DNA from: JAPPFW01 sp965231815
Lineage (GTDB): Bacteria; Actinomycetota; Acidimicrobiia; Spongiisociales; Spongiisociaceae
NCBI GenBank assembly: GCA_965231815.1
Contig: OZ246890.1
Coordinates: 2,418,001-2,482,000 of the forward strand
Direction: 5' to 3'
DNA: 64,000 bases
This document shows, in pieces, positions 1-13,220 of the stretch (positions are counted from its first letter, which is position 1; each line of letters opens with the position of its first letter). The position numbers were made by a program, and so were the translations under genes. Below the pieces are notes generated by a model. That model had not been told where the DNA came from, ran no database searches, and saw only the letters and a list, made by a program, of their open reading frames with translations.

Positions 1-251
1 TCCGGTGTTAGCGGTGTGGTACAGATCGTCACCCCGTCGGACTCTTGACAATTCTGCGCTGCTGTCGTCGAGGTGGTGGCTGGAACTGTCGTTGTGGGTG
101 TGGTGGTGGTTGGGACTGTTGTTGATGTGGTAGGGGAAGTCGAGGTTGGGACGGTCGTCGTTGTGGTTGGTGTGGTGGTGGTTGGGACTGTTGTCGTAGG
201 CGTCAGTTCGTCCCATTGTTCCGGTGTTAACGGTGTGAAACAGATCGTCAT
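1..251 (-). CDS. Thr/Pro-rich surface or secreted protein, partial
   Basis: An open frame on the minus strand runs off the left edge. It reads MTICFTPLTPEQW from the ATG at 251, then a linker of TTTVPTTTTP-type repeats, then a second copy of the TIC-TPLTP motif near the edge. The matching DNA repeats lie at about 1-30 and 220-250. The frame stays open upstream of 251 to a stop near 317, so the start is uncertain and no signal peptide is visible. Thr/Pro linkers of this kind are common in actinobacterial cell-surface proteins. The opposite strand is also open but would give an implausible Val/Gly-only protein. No function can be assigned, and this could equally be a gene remnant. Confidence 0.35.
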   Translation of the reverse strand, partial: MTICFTPLTPEQWDELTPTTTVPTTTTPTTTTTVPTSTSPTTSTTVPTTTTPTTTVPATTSTTAAQNCQESDGVTICTTPLTP

Positions 252-326
252 GAACCGTACCGGGTTTGCCGGAGAGTGTTTTACTTGAGTCCAGCTACCT
301 GGGCTGGGGTGTGGTCACGATAGTAG

Positions 327-626
327 TCAGCCTCCCTCTCTGTTGGTGGTTTGTCCCCGTTTGGTTCGAGCAGTCTCCGGTGGGTTGTGGCAGTCGAGCC
401 GGCTGTCGGGGATTCCTTCGCTGCGGGCGACACGAATGGCCGCTTCTCGTAGTTCTGGGGGCAGCACCCGGTCGAACACGTCCACATCCTCGGTGAGGCG
501 GCTGGGGTTGTGGAGCATCATCGCTGCGCCGCCGCCGACCCGGATCGCGATGGGCGGCCCGTCCTCCAGCAGGTCGTCTACGGTATGGAGCAGTGCGATC
601 ACTCGGCTTAGGCCAAAGGCGCTCAT
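327..626 (-). CDS. Truncated AbiEii/DUF6036-like nucleotidyltransferase (toxin-type) remnant
   Basis: This 99-residue protein carries the start of a minimal nucleotidyltransferase fold: VGGGAAMMLHNPSRLTEDVD supplies the GG and the T-x-DVD metal-binding motif. Proteins of this type (AbiEii, DUF6036) normally continue for another 70 to 200 residues. Here the sequence degenerates after the GIPDS segment into low-complexity residues and stops. It overlaps the upstream gene (623-988) by 4 bp, so it belongs to a three-gene minus-strand operon with an AbiEi-like protein at the head. In AbiE systems the nucleotidyltransferase is the toxin. The loss of its C-terminal half suggests the toxin is dead. 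Family assignment is by motif only. Confidence 0.5.
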   Translation of the reverse strand: MSAFGLSRVIALLHTVDDLLEDGPPIAIRVGGGAAMMLHNPSRLTEDVDVFDRVLPPELREAAIRVARSEGIPDSRLDCHNPPETARTKRGQTTNREGG

Positions 627-988
627 AGGGCGGGCGGGGTCCAGAATCCGTGGACCCGGTAGTTCATGATGTGAGAGGGGTTGAACCAGACCCGATGATA
701 TGAGCAGGCGGGCACAGCTTCCGTCCGGTCGCGGTCCTTCACCGGACGGAACCCGTAGATCAGCACGTCTTCATGCCAGCGATGTTTCCACACCCAGGCT
801 GGCACGGGCACGCCGTCGCGGTCGCATAACGCGTGGACGGTGGCCGCTACCCACACCAGGTGAAGCCGGTTCGGGCCGGACGGTGCCCTCACGCACATAG
901 CTTCGCGGTTGTCTGTCCAGTAGGCCCAGTCGTTGACGAACTGGGATATCGGAACGCTTTGGCCCCGTCCGGGCTGGCTTGTGGACAT
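623..988 (-). CDS. Hypothetical protein in AbiE-like operon
   Basis: This is a 121-residue protein of unknown family, rich in Trp, His and Arg (for example WVWKHRWHEDVLIYG). It has no signal peptide or membrane segment. It lies 23 bp downstream of the AbiEi-like gene and overlaps the nucleotidyltransferase remnant by 4 bp, so the three are probably co-transcribed. Its place between an antitoxin-like and a toxin-like gene suggests it is an accessory part of the same module or the N-terminal half of the toxin side. I do not recognise a catalytic motif. Confidence 0.55.
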   Translation of the reverse strand: MSTSQPGRGQSVPISQFVNDWAYWTDNREAMCVRAPSGPNRLHLVWVAATVHALCDRDGVPVPAWVWKHRWHEDVLIYGFRPVKDRDRTEAVPACSYHRVWFNPSHIMNYRVHGFWTPPAL

Positions 989-1011
989 CAGCTGGGGAAG
1001 GTGCGCGGCGT

Positions 1012-1761
1012 CTAACCGGGCGGGCCGTCCAGGCCAGTCTTCGGGTTGTGCGTCGCGGGCGGGACGGCTGTTCCTTCGATCACGTCGCAGAGTTCGCCGA
1101 TCCGCGTCCGCAGCAAAGCGACGTTCTTGAGCCTTTCTCCGCCGGCGGCTTCCCGAAGCGCCGCTGGGCGGACTCTGTCACGCCACTCGGCGTTCGCGGC
1201 TGTTATCCGCAGCGCTTCGTCCCATCTGACTTCGGCGCATTCGTCGAAGAAGCGGACAGCTTCCAGATATGCCACTTCGGTGGGGTTCAGGTTCTTGCGC
1301 AGCGTGTTCGACCGCCGTCGGATGACATAGCGGGGCATAGGACGGACAGCATGGGGGTTGCCGACCGCGGCGATCTGAACGTGCGGTTCGTTGCTGTGTG
1401 TCAGCCATTTCGCAGCGACACCGGCTGCGTGCCCGGCGGGGCCGAAGCCCGGTCCCAGGACTTTCCGTAACGCGTCTTGGGGTGGGACCGGGCGCGGGCG
1501 TCCGGTTTCGGGGTCGTGGGTCGGTTTCCAGTAGAGGTCCCGTCCGATCCGTGCGCACAGCGCCTGGTCTGTGTCATCGGCTGCTGCGCGGCTCAGGAAC
1601 GTGCGGACAGCCGCCCGTGACCGGCCTGGCACTTCCCCGGACCGGAAGATTGTGCCGGCGGCGAGGTTTATTATCCATTCACGCTGCGGGGACCCATGAA
1701 TGTAATCAGCATAGCAGCCATGTGGGATTACATACCTGGTGGTGCCGACGGGTTGCGGCAT
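1012..1761 (-). CDS. AbiEi-like (DUF6088-type) antitoxin candidate
   Basis: This 249-residue protein starts the minus-strand operon. Residues ~35-80 (GTIFRSGEV, then SRAAVRTFLSRAA and GRDLYWKP) match the layout of AbiEi/DUF6088 antitoxins, in which a winged helix that decides between operator binding and release is followed by a G-LY-P segment. A central domain follows, containing the VRPMPRYVIRRRS stretch. Known AbiEi proteins repress their own operon and neutralise the partner nucleotidyltransferase. The neighbours at 623-988 and 327-626 fit that picture, although the partner is truncated. The operon would be driven from the 1762-2283 gap. Assignment is by pattern and context. Confidence 0.5.
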   Translation of the reverse strand: MPQPVGTTRYVIPHGCYADYIHGSPQREWIINLAAGTIFRSGEVPGRSRAAVRTFLSRAAADDTDQALCARIGRDLYWKPTHDPETGRPRPVPPQDALRKVLGPGFGPAGHAAGVAAKWLTHSNEPHVQIAAVGNPHAVRPMPRYVIRRRSNTLRKNLNPTEVAYLEAVRFFDECAEVRWDEALRITAANAEWRDRVRPAALREAAGGERLKNVALLRTRIGELCDVIEGTAVPPATHNPKTGLDGPPG

Positions 1762-2283
1762 TCCGGGAAAGGGGCCTGTGCGGCAGCGCAGCGGCCACCC
1801 GTCACCCCTATCCCCCCTTTGCCTTATTGAGTGGCTCTGATGTGTGAGTATCGGGGCTCGTTGCCCGCCGCGGCGGGCAGGGCTCCAACGCCCTCCTGGG
1901 GCCTATGCTCAAACCCTCAACCCGGACAACCACCCCTAGATTTCTGCAGAGGGGGGACTCCAATAGGCGATAAGAAGGTCAGCGCGGTCGAGGGGAGGGA
2001 TCGCAAGCGACATGCAACGCTTGTGGCTGGCAGTCAGATGTCACGTCCTGGGAGGAAGCTGTCGAGGCCCGGCTAAGCCGTTCGCTTCTCGGCGACTGAG
2101 AGGAGGTGACAGATTCCGGTTGAGGAGGTGGCAGGCTCCCGGGACCACTACCATTAACCCTGGTCAGGGGTGGTCGCGAAGACCCCACAATGTAGTCGAG
2201 TAGCGCACCATATGAGATTTGTTCGGGTCCTTGGCAGAACCGATCGGCCCGAGGGATCCAGCCCCTGGCCGACACACCACGAT
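1762..2283. other. Intergenic region without a recognisable gene
   Basis: This ~520-bp gap lies between the AbiE-like operon, which starts leftwards from 1761, and the 3' end of the helicase gene. Short open frames on both strands show no family resemblance or convincing ribosome site. It contains a 16-bp perfect palindrome (GCCCGCCGCGGCGGGC) at 1863-1878 and a short hairpin (CCCTGGTCAGGG) near 2158-2169. Either could act as an operator or terminator. The promoter of the AbiE-like operon should lie at its left end. Confidence 0.5.
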
Positions 2284-5200
2284 CTACTCGGCTGCGGGGA
2301 CGAGCGCCATCCAGCAGACGAGGTGGACATCATCGGTAGTAATCTCCGGAAGGGGTTTGGGAGGTTCGTACGGTTCGAGCCCCAAGTCCTGGATGATCTC
2401 CAACACTCGCCCGGCCTGTTCGGCCGGATCGTGGATCGATTTCAATGCTGCTCGGAATGTCCGGATGGTCCGTGGCGAGTAAGGCGCCTGAAGGCTATCC
2501 ACCGCTCGGTCGATCTCCGCTTGGGTCGAAGTAGAGGGAGCGTGGGAGCGGATGATCTGGGCCGCTCGGCCGAGAACGGGAGGAATGCGGGGTTCGAGGT
2601 TGGCCTTGTCCGCCAGGTGGTTCCACCGCACCACCACATCAGCGCAAGCCCGTTCCCATGCTTCGAACGCTTGACGATACGTGCTGTCGTCGAGCACCCT
2701 GGATGTGCCGAACCCGGCGGGCGGGCGCGCCCGATCCAGGCAAGCCAGAGTGTCCGCTACCGGTGACCCTCCGTCTTCGGGTCCTACATAGCGGAACAGC
2801 GGCTTCTTCCAATCCGCCACCCGAATGCAGAAGACGTACCCCGGCGACGAAACACTCAAGGAAGGGACCGCCATGCCCGATCCCGAACCCCAGGGGAGTT
2901 GTTCGATCATTTCTCGAAGCCCCTGGTCGGCGGCTTGGCGGAGTTCCTGGCGATACTCCTCTCCGGACAGGGCCCCGCGACCGGTCCCGGCTCGCTCGAA
3001 CAGGGTGGGGTCCTCGCGGCGGATGCGTTCGATCTCCTCGCGGGTTTCGGTGAAGTCGATGTCGCGGCGTGGCTGATCGGGCAGGACTTCGCCAACCCCC
3101 ACCGAAGCGGACGCCTGCTTTATCTTGCGATGCAGGCGTTCCTCGAGGTTTAGAAGGTCGTCGAGTCGGGAATCGGGGAACACGCAGCGGATCACGATTT
3201 CCCGATGGAGTGAACCGATCCGATCGATGCGACCGTGTCGCTGGACGAGGCGCATCGGGTTCCATGGCAGGTCGTAGTTGATGATGTGGCCGGCCTGTTG
3301 CAGGTTGACTCCTTCGGCGAGGACGTCGGTTGTCACCACGATGTCATACAGGTCCTCATCGGCGCCTTCGGGCGGGTCGGTGGTTCTGGGGGCGAATCCC
3401 CATATGACGGTCCTTTTGCTGTCCGAGCCGGTCGAGCCCGATAAGGACGCGATGCGGCCCTCGTAAGCGGCCAGCCGAGGATCGGTTTCGGCTTGCCGGC
3501 GCAGATGTTCGACTATCCAGTCCACCGTGTCGGCGAAATAGCTGAAGACCAGAACCTTGCGGCGGTTGCGGGTGTCTTCCGATCCGATGCCTTTTTGCCC
3601 GGCTTCCTGCGCGATGGCGGCTAACTCGTCCACCAACTCGGCCAGGGTGGGGTCGGAGGAGCGGGTGACTGTCCGGGCGGTGACGGCGAAGGATCGCAAC
3701 AGGCGCCGGTCCCGGATGGCGTGAGAACGAAGCTTCTCGACATCGTATTCCACCGCGTCGTCCATAAGGCCGGCGTGTTCGCCCAGATACGTGTCCACAT
3801 CATCGGAGTCGGTGGTCATCCAATCGGCCAAGGCGTCACCGGTGGCCACCTTCCCGCCCTCCAGCACGGTGAGGAACGCGTCGTGGCTTGCCGCCATCCG
3901 TTCGCAAGTCCGAGCGAAGGCGTAGGGGGAGGACTCGAACCGCTTCAACAGCCCCGACCGCAGCAATCCGGCCAGCTGGACCTCGTGGGTCTCGATGTCG
4001 CAGTCGATCCGGTATCGGGAGGGGGCGTAGCGCGCCAGGGTGAGGGTTTCCGGATCATCTGCTGCGTCGTCGCCGTCGAGCGCTCTCTCGAACCGGTCGA
4101 AAAAGCCGGGAAGCACCGCGTCGAGGTCGTATGTCACCTTGCGGACCCGCGGTGTCGGGAAGGTGATGGTCTGCTCGCGGTCCCCGATAGTTACCGTGTC
4201 GTTGGGGTAGTAGCGCTTCACGAACGACCTGGTGCGGCGCACCGCAACCGTGTCCAGCACGTCGAACAAATGCTCGGGGGTGAGGTCATCGGGGTTGAGC
4301 GCCATGGCCTTGGCGAAGTGGTCCCGCAGCGACGGGATACCGGCGTCGGCGAAGGCGGCGTCGTTGCGTATGAAGTAGCCCAGCTGGTGGTAGAGATCCC
4401 AGAGGCTGTTGTTCACCGGCGTGGCGGTCAGCAATACCAGCTGCTTGGGAGGTGAGCCTCCCAGCAGGCGGCGGAGCGCCTCAGCCCGCTGGGTGCCCGG
4501 ATTGCGGAGGTTGTGGGCTTCATCTACCACCACCATCGCGTAGTCGTTTACCTTTCGGGCGTCCAGCTTGATGCCGGTGGCGTGGTCCGGGTTGAGTCGG
4601 CGATCCGACGTCAGATCCTCGTAGGAGCGCACTTCCACCGGAAGATTGAAGTGCCGGATGAACGCTCGCCATGGACCGTCTCTCAGGGTGGCCGGAGCTA
4701 CCACCAGAACCCGCTGCCGGCGTTCGAGAGACGCCTGGCCGATCAGTTCCCCGGCCAGGAAGGTCTTGCCCAGGCCCACCTCGTCGGCGATCAACACCCC
4801 ATGGTGCTCGGCCAGGATCCGGCGAGACCGCCACAGGCCGTCCTTCTGGAAGGAGGTCAGGTGGATTTGCGGCGCCCCCTCCGATTCCGCCTCTTCCAGA
4901 AGCTCCGCGCCGTACCGCTCCCATAGCATCCGCAAGTAGATCAGGTAGGGGGAGTGGGGTTCGAAACGAGCATCGAACAGGGAGGCGAGGTCATACTCCA
5001 CAGCTTGATTCCATAGCTCGTCGAACCACTCCTGCACTTGCCCGACCACCATGGGTGAGTAGTTACCCAGGTTGAGCTCCACGTTGTGAGCCAGACCGGC
5101 CCGGGTGAAGTTGGACGAGCCCGCCAGCACGCCGTGGGAGTTGTCGGTGATGAGGAAGGCTTTGCCGTGCAGGAACCGGTCCTCCAATCGCCTCACCTCC

Positions 5201-5621
5201 ACCGATCCCGAGCGCAACCAGGCCACCAGCCTTCGGGCGGCGCCGTCGACCTCCGTGGAGAAACCCAGCAGGTCCCGTGCTTGCGTCAGCTCATGCTGGT
5301 GGGTGGCCAGCGCCTCCCGCAGGCGGGTGCGCTCCGCCCGCCGGGGTTGTACCGACTCCACCCCTAAGCGGCGGCGCCGCTCGGCGGGTTGAGGTTCGGC
5401 ACCCAATAACATGCGGACCCCGCGAACCTGATCGAGGGAGTCGGCCAGCAGTTGGAATCCCCCCAGGTTGAAGTAGGCGGTGGCGATGTCCAGTGCTGCG
5501 CCCCCGACGAAGTTGGTGGCGGCGTGGGTTACGAAGCCGGTGACAGCTTCGGCCACGGTGCGACCCCCACGGTTGGCGGCGAACTCGGGCTTGGGTTGGT
5601 GGGCCTCAGGGGTGGGGGAGG

Positions 5622-5625
<4 letters not shown>
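2284..5625 (-). CDS. PLD-domain SF2/SNF2-type helicase, defence module
   Basis: This is a protein of about 1,113 residues. The start is the ATG at 5625, which overlaps the stop of the methyltransferase C-terminal frame (5622-5624) by ATGA; the longer upstream frame reads through coding sequence and is unlikely. Residues ~150-180 form a phospholipase D-type nuclease domain (HGKAFLITD and GSSNFTRAGLAHNVELN). An SF2 helicase core follows: Walker A EVGLGKTFLAG (~280-292), DEAH (~368-371), motif III LLTATPVNNS and a C-terminal RecA lobe with QRHGRIDRIGS. PLD plus SNF2-like helicases occur in DISARM-like and related antiphage systems, paired with adenine methyltransferases exactly as here. drmA/B/C homologues are absent. 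The probable role is DNA translocation and cleavage of unmodified DNA. It probably depends on translation of the upstream phase-variable gene. Confidence 0.85.
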
Positions 5626-9433
<3,808 letters not shown>

Positions 9434-9535
9434 TGAGAACGCCCTTCGAATACCAACCGAACACCTACAAAGTAGCCCCCTTTAGCTTAGGGCAGCCTTT
9501 CGGGGCCTCCACTTTCCCGTGCATACAATGCGGAT

Positions 9536-9622
9536 ATGCCGAGAATGCAGGTTTACCTACCGGACGACCTCTATCGGGGTCTTCGCGACCATCCCCGACC
9601 AGGCACTTCGCTAAGGCACTAG
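9536..9622 (+). pseudogene. N-terminal fragment of RHH/CopG-type antitoxin
   Basis: A 28-residue frame begins MPRMQVYLPDDLYRGLRDH, a typical start of ribbon-helix-helix antitoxins (the first beta strand, then helix 1), and stops at a TAG soon after. Intact relatives are 70 to 90 residues long. The missing helix and C-terminal tail resemble what is found 700 bp downstream at 10254-10523. It is a relic of a toxin-antitoxin locus. Confidence 0.5.
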
Positions 9623-9705
9623 CGACCACGTCACCTCCCGAACCTGGACTACGTCGCCTCGGCTGTCCTTGACAACCGGCCCCGACGGTGGCAAGGTGAG
9701 CAGCG

Positions 9706-9972
9706 ATGGTAACCCGCACTGAGACCCGCGAAGAGCGCGACGCTCGGCTGATCCGCGAGTCCGACGCAGCCGACGCAGGCGCATACGACCACATCTTCGC
9801 GAGGCAGCACGACGCTGTGATCAGTCGACTGCCCGACGGGTACGCATACGAAGAAGGTCGCTTCGTCCGCACCGACCCGAACCTGCCCGATCATTTCTAT
9901 ATCGAACAGAGGATCGACGGGGTGCTGACAGGCCGGATGGTGAAGGTCCCAGCCTTCGATATCCGGCCCTAA
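9706..9972 (+). CDS. Small hypothetical protein (88 aa)
   Basis: This is a soluble, charged 88-residue protein (MVTRTETREERDARLIRES, later DHFYIEQRIDG and RMVKVPAFDI). It has no signal peptide or membrane segment, and I do not recognise a family. It lies between fragments of toxin-antitoxin genes and next to a convergent toxin-like gene, so it may be cargo of a small insertion. A chance ORF in GC-rich sequence remains possible, although the amino-acid composition looks natural. Confidence 0.45.
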   Translation: MVTRTETREERDARLIRESDAADAGAYDHIFARQHDAVISRLPDGYAYEEGRFVRTDPNLPDHFYIEQRIDGVLTGRMVKVPAFDIRP

Positions 9973-9989
9973 TCCTGCCGCCGACTCCG

Positions 9990-10211
9990 TTACGATCGCT
10001 GGGCGTGGTATATATCCAGATCCCCTGTTACCGGGTCATACTCCCCGAGTACGTGTATCGGCAGTCCCGAGGCGGATAGTCCCTTTACGGACAGTCCGGG
10101 GTTCCCCCGGCGGGTAGTTATACCCTCAGCTTCGAGCGGGTTGTCGAGCGTACGCTGGATGTCTCTCTCAGACAGACCATGCTTGAACGCAGACTGCAAG
10201 AACCGGGGCAC
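9990..10211 (-). CDS. Small toxin-like protein (DUF4258/BrnT-like)
   Basis: This is a 73-residue protein with a GTG start. The pattern FKHGLSERDIQRTLDNPL, then a GNPGLSV...G strand, and LDIYHAQR at the end resembles short RNase-fold toxins of the DUF4258/BrnT group, in which an H-G-x-S/T helix is followed by beta strands and a C-terminal H-A-x-R motif. No adjacent minus-strand antitoxin is visible, so it is an orphan. Confidence rests on motif order only. Confidence 0.45.
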   Translation of the reverse strand: MPRFLQSAFKHGLSERDIQRTLDNPLEAEGITTRRGNPGLSVKGLSASGLPIHVLGEYDPVTGDLDIYHAQRS

Positions 10212-10253
10212 GAAAACGAAGGCTAGCGCCCCCTGGCGGCGGTTACGGCACCG

Positions 10254-10523
10254 GTGCCCCCAAAACCCCTAACCCACGAACCCAAACAACCCCAACACGC
10301 GAAGACCCCCTATCGAGCGGTTCAGGACTCGGACCTCAAACCGTCCGCACTGTTGCAGGATGCTGTCCGGGCTGAATTCGGTCGGCGCGATCTACTTGCA
10401 GAGACCGATCAATACCTGACCGAGTTCTTTGAAGAGGTAGGGACGCCGACCGAGGAGGAGTTGACCAGAGAGCGAGCGGTAGTTGCCCGAATTGTCCACC
10501 GCTCCCGACAATCAATCGGCTGA
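10254..10523 (+). pseudogene. RHH antitoxin with replaced N-terminus (VapB-like remnant)
   Basis: From codon ~21 the sequence YRAVQDSDLKPSALLQDAVR, followed by a long acidic helix (LLAETDQYLTEFFEEVG) and an ELTRERAVVARI tail, matches the C-terminal two thirds of an RHH antitoxin. The first 20 codons are unrelated Pro/Lys/Gln-rich sequence with no DNA-binding strand. The canonical N-terminus is therefore lost. It is followed after 6 bp by a deleted PIN-toxin relic, which gives the usual antitoxin-toxin order. Confidence 0.5.
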
Positions 10524-10529
10524 AGTGTC

Positions 10530-10635
10530 GTGATTGCAGTTGTGGTCACCCGATGGTCCGGTTGTCACCTCGGACCTTCGTGATCTGCACGCATTAGGGC
10601 AATATACCCTTGACGTACATGCCGAAGGGGTGTGA
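10530..10635 (+). pseudogene. PIN-domain toxin remnant (VapC-like), internally deleted
   Basis: A GTG at 10530 begins VIAVV, as PIN toxins often do, but after nine codons the sequence jumps (in another frame, from 10552) to DGPVVTSDLRDLHAL and DVHAEGV followed by TGA. This is the conserved C-terminal end of PIN toxins, where the T-S-D carries the last metal-binding Asp. About 100 central residues are missing. It lies directly after the RHH antitoxin relic. Confidence 0.45.
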
Positions 10636-10721
10636 TCCTTCCGGCCTAGAGATCAGGTCGAACGTTCTGGTGGGCAATGTCTCTGGTTAATCGAGTCTTG
10701 CAACAACAGGTGAGTTTGGAA

Positions 10722-13220
10722 TCAGCGTTCTCGTCCACCGTCCTCAAAGATCTCACGGATCTCGTCCCGCATCATGGTGTCGAAGTCAGGTGGCAGGTTG
10801 ACACCTCGCATGAAGCCGGTGCGGCGTTTCGCAGAGGGGTCGGGTGTTTCGTGAGGGAAGGGGCTAGAGGTTAGGTATTCGGCCAGGTAGCGACCGGTGA
10901 TAGTGGACCGGTCGGCGGCCAGGTCGCCCGGGGTGCCTTCAAAGACGACGCGACCGCCCTTATGTCCCGCTCCCGGTCCCAGATCGATGACCCAATCGGC
11001 GTGGGCGATCACCGCTAAGTGGTGCTCGATGATGATTACCGATTTACCGGCGTCAACCAGGCGGTCGAGCAGATCCAGTAGGTGGTCGATATCGGCGAGG
11101 TGGAGTCCGGTTGTGGGCTCATCGAGAACGTAGATGCCGCCTTTCTGCGCCATGTGGACGGCCAGCTTGAGCCGTTGGCGCTCCCCGCCCGACAGGGTGG
11201 TGAGCGGCTGGCCGATGGTGAGGTAGCCGAGACCGACCTGGGCGAGCCGGTCAAGGATGCGGTGAGCGGCCGGAACTCGTGAAGCACCGGCGGCGAAGAA
11301 GTCTCCGGCTTCGGTTACCGGCATGCCCAGCACCTGGCTGATGTCCTTGCCCCCGAACCGGTATTCGAGGACCGCGCTCTGGAACCGTTTGCCCTTGCAC
11401 TCCTCACACATGACCGGGACGCTGGCCATGACGGCTAGGTCGAAGTCGATCACCCCGGCACCCTTGCAGGAAGGGCAGGCGCCTTTGGAGTTGGCGCTGA
11501 ACAGGGCCGGTTTCACACCGTTGGCCTTGGCGAACGCCTTACGTATCGGGTCGAGCAGTCGGGTGTAGGTCGCGGGATTGCTGCGGCGCGAACCCCTGAT
11601 CGGGCTCTGGTCCACCGTCACCACTCCTTCCCGCCCGGAGACCGATCCAGAGATCAGGGAACTCTTGCCCGCTCCGGCAACGCCGCTGACCACCACCAGA
11701 ACGCCGAGCGGGATGTCGACATCAACGTTGTTCAGGTTGTGGGTGCCGGCGCCGCGCACCGCCAGCATTCCCGAAGCCGCCCGCACCGATCTCTTCAGCG
11801 TGGCTCGGTGCTCCAGGTGCCGTCCGGTGGTTGTGTTGCTCGCGCGCAATCCTTCCACAGCGCCTTCGAACATCACCTCCCCGCCCAGCGACCCGGCGCC
11901 GGGGCCGATCTCCACGATATGGTCGGCGACGGCGATCACTCCCGGCTCGTGCTCGATGACCAGCACCGTGTTGGACTTGTCACGCAGGCGCAGCAGCAGG
12001 TTGTTCAACCGTTCGATGTCGTGGGGATGCAGCCCGGCGGTTGGCTCATCAAAGACGTAGGTGACGTCGGTGAGCGACGAACCGAGATGCCGGATCATCT
12101 TGGTGCGCTGGGCTTCTCCACCCGACAGCGTGCCGGAAGGTCGGTCGAGGGAAAGGTATCCCAAGCCCATCTCTACGAATGATTCGAGGGTTCCTCGCAA
12201 AGCGTCGAGCAGCGGCGCCATGGACGGATCATCCAGCCGGCGTACCCACTCCGCCAGCTCGTCGACCTGCATGGCGCAGGCGTCGGCGATGCTGATCCCC
12301 TTGATCTTGGATGACCGGGCCGCTTCGCTCAGTCGGGTGCCGCCACAGTCGGGGCAGTCCGCGTAGATCGCCGCCCGGTCTACGAACGCCCGGATGTGCG
12401 GTTGCATGGATTCGCGGTCCTTCGAGAAGAACGACTTCTTGACCCGGAGGATCAGGCCCTCGTAGGTGGCGTTCATGTCCATCATCTTCACCTTGACCGG
12501 CTCCCGGTACAGGAAGTCCGCCAGCTCCCTCTCGGAGTAGTCGCGGATCGGTTTGTCCGGGTCCACGAACCCTGATTCGGTGAAGGACCGCACCGCCCAT
12601 CCACCCTTCTTGTATCCCGGAATGGTGATGGCGCCCTCGGCGAGGGACTTGGAATCGTCGTACAGCCGGGCCAAATCGATGTCGGGCACCGTTCCCCGGC
12701 CTTCACACTCGGGGCACATGCCACCGGCTCGGCTGAAGGTCTTGGCAACGGCCTTGGCCGTACCGCGGCCCACCTTGATGGAACCTCTGGCCTGTACCGA
12801 GGGAACGTTGAAAGCGAAGGCGTTCGGCGAGCCGATGCGGGGTTGGCCCAGCCGGCTGAAAAGGATACGGAGCATGGGGTTGACGTCGGTGGCGGTACCG
12901 ACCGTGGAACGAACATCGGAAGCCATTCGCTCCTGGTCGACGATAATGGCCGTGGTGAGCCCCTCGAGCATGTCGACCTCGGGACGAGGAAGGGTCGGCA
13001 TCATACCCTGGAGGAAGGTGCGGTAGGTCTCGTTGATAAGCCGCTGGGACTCAGCCGCGATGGTATTGACCACCAGTGAGCTCTTGCCCGAGCCGGAGAC
13101 CCCGGTGAACACCGTCAAACGGCGTTTGGGGATATCCACACTCACATTCTTCAGGTTGTTCTCACGCGCTCCCGAGACCCGGATCAGGTTCCGATGATCG
13201 CCCACATTCACCTCCGACAC
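10722..13220 (-). CDS. UvrA2-like ABC ATPase (excinuclease UvrA paralogue)
   Basis: This is an 832-residue protein with two ABC ATPase units: Walker A GVSGSGKSSL near residue 40 and GVAGAGKSSL near 505, with signature motifs LSGGEAQRTKM and LSGGERQRLKL. CxxC zinc modules (CPECEGRG, CPDCGGTR, CPSCKGAG, CEECKGK) are UvrA hallmarks. Housekeeping UvrA is about 950 residues and has an extra UvrB-binding region. The shorter length fits UvrA2/DrrC-type paralogues, linked in actinobacteria to damage tolerance or resistance to DNA-binding drugs. It is monocistronic, reads leftwards, and is divergent from the MBL-rhodanese gene across 193 bp. Confidence 0.85.
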   Translation of the reverse strand: MSEVNVGDHRNLIRVSGARENNLKNVSVDIPKRRLTVFTGVSGSGKSSLVVNTIAAESQRLINETYRTFLQGMMPTLPRPEVDMLEGLTTAIIVDQERMASDVRSTVGTATDVNPMLRILFSRLGQPRIGSPNAFAFNVPSVQARGSIKVGRGTAKAVAKTFSRAGGMCPECEGRGTVPDIDLARLYDDSKSLAEGAITIPGYKKGGWAVRSFTESGFVDPDKPIRDYSERELADFLYREPVKVKMMDMNATYEGLILRVKKSFFSKDRESMQPHIRAFVDRAAIYADCPDCGGTRLSEAARSSKIKGISIADACAMQVDELAEWVRRLDDPSMAPLLDALRGTLESFVEMGLGYLSLDRPSGTLSGGEAQRTKMIRHLGSSLTDVTYVFDEPTAGLHPHDIERLNNLLLRLRDKSNTVLVIEHEPGVIAVADHIVEIGPGAGSLGGEVMFEGAVEGLRASNTTTGRHLEHRATLKRSVRAASGMLAVRGAGTHNLNNVDVDIPLGVLVVVSGVAGAGKSSLISGSVSGREGVVTVDQSPIRGSRRSNPATYTRLLDPIRKAFAKANGVKPALFSANSKGACPSCKGAGVIDFDLAVMASVPVMCEECKGKRFQSAVLEYRFGGKDISQVLGMPVTEAGDFFAAGASRVPAAHRILDRLAQVGLGYLTIGQPLTTLSGGERQRLKLAVHMAQKGGIYVLDEPTTGLHLADIDHLLDLLDRLVDAGKSVIIIEHHLAVIAHADWVIDLGPGAGHKGGRVVFEGTPGDLAADRSTITGRYLAEYLTSSPFPHETPDPSAKRRTGFMRGVNLPPDFDTMMRDEIREIFEDGGRER

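Noticed and set aside
73..288. Plus-strand frame coding for a Val/Gly-rich protein
   Set aside because: It is the antisense of the Thr/Pro linker; the Val-Gly-only composition and lack of a ribosome site make it implausible.
1979..2275. 98-residue minus-strand ORF downstream of the helicase
   Set aside because: Low-complexity Ser/Arg/Pro composition, no ribosome site and no family resemblance.
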